NCBI GenBank assembly: GCA_964542765.1
Contig: CAZIVO010000129.1
Coordinates: forward strand, 1 to 9,383
Source: CAZIVO01 sp964542765
GTDB taxonomy: Bacteria; Planctomycetota; UBA1135; UBA2386
Reading direction: 5' to 3'
Length of the DNA stretch: 9,383 nucleotides
This document shows, in pieces, positions 1 to 6,625 of this stretch; the first letter of the stretch is position 1, and the number at the start of each line of letters is the position of its first letter. Under the pieces are notes generated by a model. That model did not search any database. It saw nothing but the letters and a program-made list of their open reading frames with translations, and had not been told where the DNA came from. Made by a program: the position numbers and the translations under genes.

Positions 1-58
1 GCACGGCGTCGGTGTAGTCCTTGGACGGAAATGGGTCGTCGTTCACGCCAGAGACCAT
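1..58 (-). CDS. Possible 5' end of an unidentified gene, cut by the window edge
   Basis: An ATG at 58-56 on the minus strand opens a frame that stays open to the window edge and encodes MVSGVNDDPFPSKDYTDAV. I do not recognise the protein. Support is thin: only 19 codons are visible, and the start codon lies two bases after a strong hairpin (61-89) that would bury any ribosome binding site. In its favour, it continues the strand of every other gene here. A competing reading is the end of a plus-strand frame that stops with TAA at 58-60, directly before the hairpin, but that 19-residue tail is Arg-rich and unlike a real protein. The choice cannot be made from this window. Confidence 0.22.
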   Translation of the reverse strand, partial: MVSGVNDDPFPSKDYTDAV

Positions 59-60
59 AA

Positions 61-89
61 CGCCCCGGCTCTCGAAGAGGGCCGGGGCG
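61..89 (-). terminator. Hairpin just downstream of tRNA-fMet, probable terminator
   Basis: A perfect 9-bp GC-rich stem pairs 61-69 with 81-89. It continues inward through a T-G wobble and three more pairs to a GAA loop at 74-76, giving about 13 bp in all. It begins 7 nt after the encoded CCA end of the tRNA, which is where a terminator or processing signal would sit. The bases after it in the direction of tRNA transcription are TTATGG, so there is no proper U tract. It may act as a weak intrinsic terminator, a 3' trimming stop, or a roadblock for the operon upstream. Confidence 0.5.
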
Positions 90-96
90 TACGATG

Positions 97-173
<77 letters not shown>

Positions 174-263
174 TCAATTGTGGGCAGGGCAGGTTAGTCC
201 CACGGCGAATGCCTGCAAGAGATCTTCGAAGACAATTCTGCCCTTCGCCCAGGAATCCCGGAG

Positions 264-3125
264 CTAGCCGCCCGACTTCGGGGGCTTGGCAACAGGGGGA
301 GTCGCCTTGGAACCCGGATCAGCAGGCTTGGAACCCGGATCAGCAGGCTTGGAACCCTTCTCGATGCGAGCGCGGAGAGCCGCATAACCCTGCTTGGCCT
401 TCTCCGAAACACTCTTGGCATCGAACAGGGTCCGCTTCGCGTCCAGCAGTTTCAGCGCGTCGGCGCGACCCTCCACGGGGTCCGCGTCGAACTTGGCCCT
501 CGCCAAAAGGAGCACCCGCGTGAGGTGGAGGGCAGTATCCTCGGGGGTCTTTGCCACCAGGCTCTCCAGCAAGGGAACAGCCTGTGCGTAGGACTTCTTA
601 TCCTTCTTGTCGATCAAGCTGCGGACGATGGCTTCTTGAAGTTCATGGACCGCAGACGGTGTCTGCCCATTGGCAAAGGCGCCCGGCAAGGCAACAGCCG
701 CCTCGGACGGCTTCGCCAATGCCAGCAGGCTCTGCGCCTTGAGGAAGGCCACCCGCCGCGCCATCGGCAACGACAGGGTTTCTCCCCCATCGGCGGAGAG
801 GCCCGCGATCACTTCGAGAAGTTTCCCGTGCTCGCCACGACCAGCGTGAATCTCGATCCGCAACGCTGACAGGGCAGGTTCGGCCGGTAGCGCCTTCGCC
901 GCAACAAGACGGTCGAACGCAGCCAGGGCCTGACCCGCTTCTTCGGCATTCTTTGCCCAGTCCAGCGGACCTGCCAGCGCAGCCGTATGCAAGACGAGCA
1001 GCATGGCCCTGTTGACAATCTCGGGATCGACCGCCGGGGCCTTGAGCGCGGATGGCTTGTGGCGCGCAAGAATCCGACGAAGGTTCTGGCGGTCGCCCAG
1101 CCTGTGCAAGGCCTCACCCGCTCGCACCCAAAGCATCGGCTGCACGCCCTGCTTCGAGGCCAGAACCGTGAGCCCATCAACAAGAGCCTCGCGGCGGAAG
1201 GCTTCTGCGCGCTTCTCCGGCGGCAAGGCCGCGAACTCTTCGACCGCGATCGCCACTCGGACCACAGCATTCTCCGGTTTGCCCATCTTGTCAGCAAGTC
1301 GCTTGACGCTGGCCACGAGTTCGCGCAAGACATTCTCGTCGGGCTCCACTACCAGTCGCGGTTTGACCTGATTGAGAATCTGAAGCTGCCACGTCTCAAG
1401 CTTGGCGGCATTACCTGATGCCGGCAATGCGTCGATGAGCTTCGCAGCTCGACCGCGCACACCCGTGTCCGGGTCCGACAAGCGTTGGGCCAGTTCCGCC
1501 ACATACTGATCGGCACGCTCCTCATCTCCGACGGTGAAACCAGCGAGTTGTGAAAGGGCAGCCATCCGCAGCACTGAATCCTGTCCGTCCTTTCGAACCA
1601 GCAGCAGCAACGCGTCGAACACCTCCGGAACTCGCTTTTTCTGATCGTCACCGAGATTGAGAACCCGCAGAGCTTCCTGGCGGTACGCCCGATCCAGATC
1701 TGTGTCGAACAAGATCCTCGACAATTGCGGTACCCAGAGATTGCGCTCGGGCACACCCGCGGCTGGTGCCGCCCAGTTCTTGGCATGAAGAACCGCGAGG
1801 GCCTCCTTCAGGGTGTCGAGATTGCGCGCGGAATGGGCAGCTTGCAAGACTCCCAACACCGCTGCACGACTCCCTTCTGCCGAAGGAAAGCGCGACAGAC
1901 CGCGCAAAGCCGCCAGCTTCAACCCTTCAGCATGGGTTCCTTCCTTAGCCCCCAAGGCCGCGAGCAAGCGCTCATGCACGAGAGCTAGTTGCTCGGTCTC
2001 GCCGGGCGCGACCAGATAGGCCGAAACCTCCAGCAAAGAAGCGTGCTCGGTCGCGCTCGATGGGTTCTCCAGACGCTTGCTGAGATCCGCAAGGAGCTTC
2101 AGGCGATCGGCAGCCACGCCGCTCGTCTTCTCCTTGGCGGCGAGCAGATCCCGCAGGCGAGCGAGGCCGGATCCCAGAATGCCCGGAGGGTCCGTCTTCA
2201 GGAGTTGTTCGCGCACTCGCTCCCAATCGACCGGATCACGCTCCACCAACGCATCGAGAAGGAGCAAGGTCAGCTCCATCTGCGCACGGTTTCGTGCCGT
2301 TTGCTCGGCCGCCAATGCTTTCTGGCCACTGCGATTGGCATTCTCGAGCAGATCCAGATAGGTCCATTCATTCTTCTCGAACCAATCAGCGAACTCCTGC
2401 TTCGAGGTGAAGTTGCGGAAGGTCAGACCGAGAAGAGCCGACCGCACATGTTCCGCCAGCACCGGATGCTCGATGAAATCCGCCAGGAGTTGCGCCAGAT
2501 TGAGGTCGCGACAACGAGCCGCCGCCGCTATCGCCTGCACCCTGAGCGGCGCATCGTCGCCCTGGAGAATCGTCTCGAATGCAGGTACGCGGTCAGCCGT
2601 CGAAAGAGCCAGCAGGCAATGGCGAGCATGGACACGCAAGCGACCCTCACCGTCCTTGGTCCAGTCCTCGACGGGGCCAAGAATCGCGCCGACGTACTGC
2701 CCGATCAATGCGGCGCGTCCGGCGGCATCAGTATTCTTCGTGCCAAAAACCCCGTCGAAGGAGTTGCCGAACCGGCTGCCCAATGCCGTGAGGATGAAAA
2801 GTGATAGTCCATCTTCATCGCCGCCTCGCGACAGGGACTCACACAGAAGATCGTGGGCAGCGGCATCCTTCATGCTCAAGAGCTGGTTGACGGCCATCTC
2901 TCGACCGCGCCGACCCTCGGAACCCGGCTGCCGGAGAGCCTCCCGGAGCTTGGCGATCTCATCGCCCTCTCCCTGGCCGTTCTGCTGACCATTCTGCCCA
3001 CCGGCCCAGCAGGGGGCTATCTCATCGGCCATACCCACGGCGGTCCCCACCACCAGGGCGAAGCCGACCCATACCATTCTCAAGCAACTCGCGTTCATCG
3101 ATCTCGCACCCGACCACGGCGCCAC
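264..3125 (-). CDS. Exported HEAT/TPR-like helical repeat protein of unknown function
   Basis: This 953-residue protein is not a family I can name. Residues 1-42 look like a signal peptide: basic residues at 8 and 16, then a hydrophobic stretch at about 18-31 and small residues after it, so export is likely. There is no good lipobox. A Gln/Gly-rich linker follows at 42-54. The body (about 55-920) is almost all amphipathic helix, rich in Ala, Leu, Arg and Glu. Segments at 160-235 and 515-570 read like HEAT repeats and 745-920 like TPR-type helix pairs. The last 32 residues are a Lys/Pro tail holding two copies of GSKPADP. I see no catalytic motif, so a scaffold or binding role is inferred. The start is uncertain: ATG at 3125 is 15 nt past the aroK stop codon, and an in-frame ATG at 3098 would still keep the signal peptide. 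Large exported helical-repeat proteins are common in planctomycetes. Confidence 0.85.
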   Translation of the reverse strand: MAPWSGARSMNASCLRMVWVGFALVVGTAVGMADEIAPCWAGGQNGQQNGQGEGDEIAKLREALRQPGSEGRRGREMAVNQLLSMKDAAAHDLLCESLSRGGDEDGLSLFILTALGSRFGNSFDGVFGTKNTDAAGRAALIGQYVGAILGPVEDWTKDGEGRLRVHARHCLLALSTADRVPAFETILQGDDAPLRVQAIAAAARCRDLNLAQLLADFIEHPVLAEHVRSALLGLTFRNFTSKQEFADWFEKNEWTYLDLLENANRSGQKALAAEQTARNRAQMELTLLLLDALVERDPVDWERVREQLLKTDPPGILGSGLARLRDLLAAKEKTSGVAADRLKLLADLSKRLENPSSATEHASLLEVSAYLVAPGETEQLALVHERLLAALGAKEGTHAEGLKLAALRGLSRFPSAEGSRAAVLGVLQAAHSARNLDTLKEALAVLHAKNWAAPAAGVPERNLWVPQLSRILFDTDLDRAYRQEALRVLNLGDDQKKRVPEVFDALLLLVRKDGQDSVLRMAALSQLAGFTVGDEERADQYVAELAQRLSDPDTGVRGRAAKLIDALPASGNAAKLETWQLQILNQVKPRLVVEPDENVLRELVASVKRLADKMGKPENAVVRVAIAVEEFAALPPEKRAEAFRREALVDGLTVLASKQGVQPMLWVRAGEALHRLGDRQNLRRILARHKPSALKAPAVDPEIVNRAMLLVLHTAALAGPLDWAKNAEEAGQALAAFDRLVAAKALPAEPALSALRIEIHAGRGEHGKLLEVIAGLSADGGETLSLPMARRVAFLKAQSLLALAKPSEAAVALPGAFANGQTPSAVHELQEAIVRSLIDKKDKKSYAQAVPLLESLVAKTPEDTALHLTRVLLLARAKFDADPVEGRADALKLLDAKRTLFDAKSVSEKAKQGYAALRARIEKGSKPADPGSKPADPGSKATPPVAKPPKSGG
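306..357. repeat. 21-bp tandem repeat, two full copies plus a partial third
   Basis: Two identical 21-nt units lie at 306-326 and 327-347, and a third copy stops matching after 10 nt (348-357). The unit is a multiple of three and encodes GSKPADP in the C-terminal tail of the exported repeat protein, so copy-number changes would lengthen or shorten the tail without breaking the frame. Exact DNA identity between the two units suggests recent duplication. Confidence 0.9.
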
Positions 3126-3140
3126 CCACCTGCCCGCCGA

Positions 3141-3671
3141 TCAAGCACTGCTGATCATCTTATCCAATATTGCCGTGCAACACGCATCGACATTTGAAGA
3201 GAAGGTATCCAACCTTAGATCTGCGACCTTGTCGTAGAGAGGGCCGCGGCGGCGAAGAACCTCCTCGACCTCTTCATCCAGGGGCAAATCCAGAAGTTTG
3301 GGGCGGTGCAAGCGCGAAGAGCGCAGACGTTCGACGAGGCAATCAGCAGAAGCCTCCAAAAAAACGACCAGGACATCCTGAGCCTGCAGAGCCGTGGAGA
3401 TCGCGCCTGACAGGATCGCCCCACCACCGAGGGCTAAAATGCAGCTTTCACCCTCGGCAAGGGCTGTGAGCGTGATCCTCTCCTCGATCTCGCGGAAGGC
3501 CGCCTCGCCGGCCTGTTCGAGGTAATCGCCCGCTGGGAGGCCCACCTCGGCCGCGAGGAGTTCATCCCCATCGAGCACTTCCCACTCCAGACGATCGCCG
3601 AGCGCCTTCGCCAGGGTCGTCTTGCCCGAAGCCCGAGGGCCGATCAGAGCTATACAGCGGCTCGAACTCAC
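3141..3671 (-). CDS. aroK: Shikimate kinase
   Basis: This 176-residue protein, of normal length for the family, phosphorylates shikimate with ATP to give shikimate 3-phosphate. The P-loop is GPRASGKTT (11-19). LDGDE at 33-37 gives the Mg2+/shikimate-binding acidic pair. AAFREIEE (58-65) holds the substrate-binding Arg60. LGGG (81-84) is the glycine motif that contacts shikimate. HRPKLLD (122-128) fits the mobile lid with its ATP-contacting arginine, and RRGPLYDKVAD (141-151) is the usual R-x(4)-Y region near the C-terminus. The start is GTG at 3671-3669, which shares a GTGA overlap with the stop codon of aroDE. This argues for translational coupling and rules out longer upstream starts that would run through aroDE. 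Both genes belong to the same pathway and act one after the other. Confidence 0.95.
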   Translation of the reverse strand: MSSSRCIALIGPRASGKTTLAKALGDRLEWEVLDGDELLAAEVGLPAGDYLEQAGEAAFREIEERITLTALAEGESCILALGGGAILSGAISTALQAQDVLVVFLEASADCLVERLRSSRLHRPKLLDLPLDEEVEEVLRRRGPLYDKVADLRLDTFSSNVDACCTAILDKMISSA

Positions 3672-5152
3672 ACCCTGCCTCCGACATAGCGACGCAGTTC
3701 CGCTTCTGAAAGGGTCTGACCTGTCCAGACCTGCAGCTGCTCGGCCGCCTGCGTCAGAAACATCTCGAGGCCGAAGGCGGGGGTCGCCCCAGCCGAGGAA
3801 ATGGCTGTCAGCAAGGGAGTGAAGTGAGGCTGGTATATCATGTCCAGCACATGGCAATCGGGAGATGGGACCCAGCCGGGGAACAGGCAGCCCGGGTCCT
3901 CATCCGCCCCTGCCATACCCACCGGCGTTGCATGTACCACCACACGCGCAGTTCGCGAGGTAAGCTCCTGCTCGGTGAGAGGAGCGAGATCAAATCCATG
4001 CTCCTCGGCAAAACCGCGCAGACGATCTGTCGAGCGCGCCAGCAGGGTCACTCCGAAGCCCATCTTCATCAGGGCCACTGCAGCGGCACGAGCCGCACCA
4101 CCACCACCGAGAACGATGCCCGGCTGACCTTCGCCGGGCAAAGATAACCCGGCGCGTTCGAGCGCTCCTATCACCCCGGCGATATCCGTGTTGTAACCGA
4201 CCACCTGACCATGCGCCTCGAAGGCAAGCGTGTTGGCCGATACCGCCACCTCCGCAGACGAATCCAGACGATGGCAAAGCGAGAGCACCTCCTCCTTGTA
4301 TGGAGCCGTCACGGACAGACCTCGCAAGCGCCGCGCCGGCAGCATCCGCACCACATCCAAGGGGCGTGCCGTCTCGAAGGGCAGGTAGACGCCATCCACA
4401 TCCAGCTTACGCAGGGCACGGTTGTGCAAAAGTGGCCCGAACGAATGCATGGCCGGCATGCCGAGCAGGCCGAAGATCCCGGACTCACAGTTGAGCGACT
4501 TGACCCGGTAGATCCCGGCGAGGTCACTCACCGGGATCTGACCTGGCGCCGTCTCCTCGCCTTCGGCGAGGCTGCCATACACGAAGGGAGAGCCGAGCAG
4601 GGCGCTCAGCACGCGCGTCGGAAAGGCGGTCGGCCCCATCGCGAAGGCGACGGTCGGCTCTGCCTCCTGATCCGTCGATGACAGGAGATCCATGACGGCA
4701 GCAGCATCCGCGATCTCCGTGACCGTCACGACAATCTTGGCGAGGTTCGCATTCTGGGCGAGCAGACGGTCGCGAATAGCAGGCAAATCATCGGGGACAG
4801 ATTCAAAATCGTGAAACGACCGGATCATCAGGCGCAAAGAACTGCCGTAAGCCGGTTGCCAATCTTCCCAATCCTCGAGGTCGACTCCCTGCGCGCCAGC
4901 GGCGATTGCCTGCTCGATCAAGATCCGCCGATCCTCGATCGTCCCCTCGAACTCGCCATGATCCCGCGGCATCCGACAAGTCACGAGAACAGGAAGGTCG
5001 GTCCCCTCGATCACCTCGGACAGATTCGCGCCAGCCGGCCATCGATCCAGGCGCAGTTCAACCCAGTCGGCGCCCGCCATCGCAGCATGTCGCGCTGAAC
5101 GTAATGCCTGCTGCGGGCCTCGCGCCATGACCGATGCGATGATCTCAGTCAT
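3668..5152 (-). CDS. aroDE: Bifunctional 3-dehydroquinate dehydratase (type I) / shikimate dehydrogenase
   Basis: This 494-residue fusion carries out steps 3 and 4 of the shikimate pathway. Residues 1-220 are a type I dehydroquinase: ELRLD (32-36), Arg60 in VTCR, His114 in SFHDF, the likely Schiff-base Lys139 in AKIVV, Arg180 and Gln205 in APGQIP are all present. Residues 226-494 are shikimate dehydrogenase: HSFGP (236-240), catalytic Lys286 in VTAPYKE, SANTL (305-309), YNTD with Asp323, the NADP loop GGGGAARA (349-356), HATPVGM (407-413) and Gln468. Arg373 after the second strand fits NADP rather than NAD. Position 239 is Gly where the family usually has the second shikimate-binding Ser. The start is ATG at 5152, which overlaps the end of the preceding gene by 8 nt; a longer N-terminus would lack family similarity. 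The domain order AroD-AroE matches plant, chlamydial and planctomycete fusions. Confidence 0.96.
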   Translation of the reverse strand: MTEIIASVMARGPQQALRSARHAAMAGADWVELRLDRWPAGANLSEVIEGTDLPVLVTCRMPRDHGEFEGTIEDRRILIEQAIAAGAQGVDLEDWEDWQPAYGSSLRLMIRSFHDFESVPDDLPAIRDRLLAQNANLAKIVVTVTEIADAAAVMDLLSSTDQEAEPTVAFAMGPTAFPTRVLSALLGSPFVYGSLAEGEETAPGQIPVSDLAGIYRVKSLNCESGIFGLLGMPAMHSFGPLLHNRALRKLDVDGVYLPFETARPLDVVRMLPARRLRGLSVTAPYKEEVLSLCHRLDSSAEVAVSANTLAFEAHGQVVGYNTDIAGVIGALERAGLSLPGEGQPGIVLGGGGAARAAAVALMKMGFGVTLLARSTDRLRGFAEEHGFDLAPLTEQELTSRTARVVVHATPVGMAGADEDPGCLFPGWVPSPDCHVLDMIYQPHFTPLLTAISSAGATPAFGLEMFLTQAAEQLQVWTGQTLSEAELRRYVGGRV

Positions 5153-6032
5153 CGCTGTCCGCTGCACCGAGGATACCGATGAACCTGTCCACCTGCTCGG
5201 GCGAAAGGGCGCCACCACGCGCTGCCAGATGCGCTGCATGCTTCATGAGTTCGGCGTAACTACCCGCGAAATCGCCTTCCGTGTCTCGCAAGGCTCCTAA
5301 CTGGTGAGCAACGAGTTCGTGGTCACCACGATGAACCGGGCCGGTCAAGGCCGTGGGCAGACCCTGCTTGGAGCAAGCATCCAGCCCTGCCCGCATCAGC
5401 GCCAATGCCAATGCCTCACCCGCAGGTTCGTCAACACTGCAACTCTTCTGAAACAGAAGCTGGCACTGATCGAACAGGGCGGTCAAACCATTTGCAGCAA
5501 GCACGCAGGCCGCATGATAGAGCACACGGTCACCGTCCTCCATGTGAACCGGCAAGAGCCCCGCCTTGCGCGCGAGCACCGCCAACAGCCGCAGAGACGA
5601 CGACGACCCCTGAAGAACAGCCGGCTTGCCGGGAAGGTCCTCGCAACCCGTCTCGACGTCGGAGAAGGGGCACAGGGGATGCAGCGATCCCACCCGCGCC
5701 CCGAGCCGGGCCAACGGCTCCAGTGGGTCCAGCGAATGGAAACCCGAAGTATGCAGGTAGAGGCAGCCGGGTCGGACGGACTTCGTAATACGGTTCACGA
5801 CATCGGCGAGGGAAGAGTCGGATACAGACAGCAGGACCACCGATGCTTCGAGGAGTTCGTGAGGCTCACCGAGAACAGTGCCCTCACCCACGAACTCAAC
5901 CGCGGCGCGGGCAGAAGCACTGGCCGGATCCCGCCCCATGAAGCCGACACACTCAAAGCCCGATGTGCACCACTGCCGCGCGAGAACGGAACCTACTCGG
6001 CCAGGTCCTACCACGGCAAAACTAGTGGTCAT
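5145..6032 (-). CDS. Rossmann-like / DUF2520 NAD(P)-binding protein, possible ketopantoate reductase
   Basis: This 295-residue protein has an N-terminal Rossmann fold with GPGRVG (9-14) after a short beta strand, then an all-helical C-terminal half typical of DUF2520 proteins. Landmarks of that half are YHAACVLAANGL (171-182) and LTGPVHRGD (229-237). The fold resembles ketopantoate reductase and other 6-phosphogluconate dehydrogenase-like enzymes, so a role as an NAD(P)H-dependent reductase of a small oxo-acid is reasonable. Its presence in an operon with panC suggests ketopantoate reduction (a PanG-type role), but this is inference. The ATG at 6032 has GGGGAAGGA just upstream, about 2 nt away. 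It begins 65 nt after spoVG, the widest gap in the cluster, and its last 8 nt overlap aroDE, so the two should be co-translated. Protein family confidence is high; substrate confidence is low. Confidence 0.88.
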   Translation of the reverse strand: MTTSFAVVGPGRVGSVLARQWCTSGFECVGFMGRDPASASARAAVEFVGEGTVLGEPHELLEASVVLLSVSDSSLADVVNRITKSVRPGCLYLHTSGFHSLDPLEPLARLGARVGSLHPLCPFSDVETGCEDLPGKPAVLQGSSSSLRLLAVLARKAGLLPVHMEDGDRVLYHAACVLAANGLTALFDQCQLLFQKSCSVDEPAGEALALALMRAGLDACSKQGLPTALTGPVHRGDHELVAHQLGALRDTEGDFAGSYAELMKHAAHLAARGGALSPEQVDRFIGILGAADSDD

Positions 6033-6097
6033 CGTCCTTCCCCGGCACCTGGAAAAAGCAGGGGGGCAGCGTCAGAAAGGGACTCTCCAACCACTCC

Positions 6098-6625
6098 TCA
6101 GCCTCCCGCTTCGGCACAGTGCTCGCTGCCATGTTCGACTCGGGGGCTCAGCTTGCCGACGTCACCCGCCAGATAATCGATGTAATCCTCGTCGACGAGA
6201 TCGTTCACATCATCGAGATCATCGAAAGATGAGGGTGTGTAGCCTTCTTGACCCGCACGCTCCACCTCCGCCGCAACAGCATTGACGATGGCTGTGTGAA
6301 GCTGAATGCGGCACTCACGATTGATAGGGTGCGCAAGATCGGCATGCAATCGAGCGCGGCCGCGCTGATCTTTTGGAGCTCGCTCCGAATCAAGCTCCTC
6401 GCCACAGTTGTTGCAGTATGCCGCGCGCAAATGATTCTTACCGCTACACCGGGGGCAGCGATCTGCGAGCTTGCGGCTCGGCATTGCAACGAAAGGTCCC
6501 TTGCCACCATCGATGACCTTCAGGTCTCGAACGACATAATCGTCATCAAAGGTCACACTGCAGTAAGCCTTGAGCTTGCTGCGCGGATCGTCTGTCAACT
6601 TGACACGAATCTCGGTGATCTTCAC
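6098..6625 (-). CDS. spoVG: SpoVG-family nucleic-acid-binding regulator with inserted zinc ribbon
   Basis: Residues 1-50 match the SpoVG core: VKITEIRVKL, then a TFDDDYVVRDLKVIDG-type strand pair and GPFVAMPSRK (43-52). The family's second signature, LAHPIN, appears at 97-102. Between them lies an insertion of roughly 40 residues carrying CPRC (57-60) and CNNC (71-74), a four-cysteine zinc ribbon. The C-terminal region has an acidic patch (135-149, rich in Asp). Common SpoVG proteins are about 85-100 residues; this one has 175. In Firmicutes and Borrelia the family binds DNA or RNA and tunes gene expression, so a regulatory role is inferred here. The GTG start at 6625-6623 is preceded by GGAGGAGGGG (6640-6631), and the GTGA overlaps the stop codon of ispE. 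Upstream in-frame ATGs lie within ispE and extend the protein with non-SpoVG sequence. Confidence 0.92.
   Translation of the reverse strand: MKITEIRVKLTDDPRSKLKAYCSVTFDDDYVVRDLKVIDGGKGPFVAMPSRKLADRCPRCSGKNHLRAAYCNNCGEELDSERAPKDQRGRARLHADLAHPINRECRIQLHTAIVNAVAAEVERAGQEGYTPSSFDDLDDVNDLVDEDYIDYLAGDVGKLSPRVEHGSEHCAEAGG

Noticed and set aside
222..233. Ten-base palindrome TCTTCGAAGA between the repeat-protein gene and the tRNA
   Set aside because: A single short palindrome without a partner site, U tract or promoter context is expected by chance and cannot be called an operator or terminator.
1989..2804. A 271-residue plus-strand open frame
   Set aside because: It lies wholly opposite the exported repeat-protein gene, has no recognisable domain, and is of the kind that high-GC coding DNA leaves open on its complement.
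3672..3857. N-terminal extension of shikimate kinase by 62 residues
   Set aside because: It runs through the aroDE 3' end in another frame and has no family similarity; the GTG in the GTGA overlap gives the normal protein length.
6058..6066. Run of six G residues before the DUF2520 gene, considered as a phase-variable tract
   Set aside because: Six bases is short for slippage, and it lies outside both the coding region and any recognised promoter.
5304..6176. A 290-residue plus-strand open frame
   Set aside because: It is antisense to the DUF2520 gene and the end of spoVG, is rich in Arg, Gln and Pro without any fold signature, and the minus-strand genes are clearly real.
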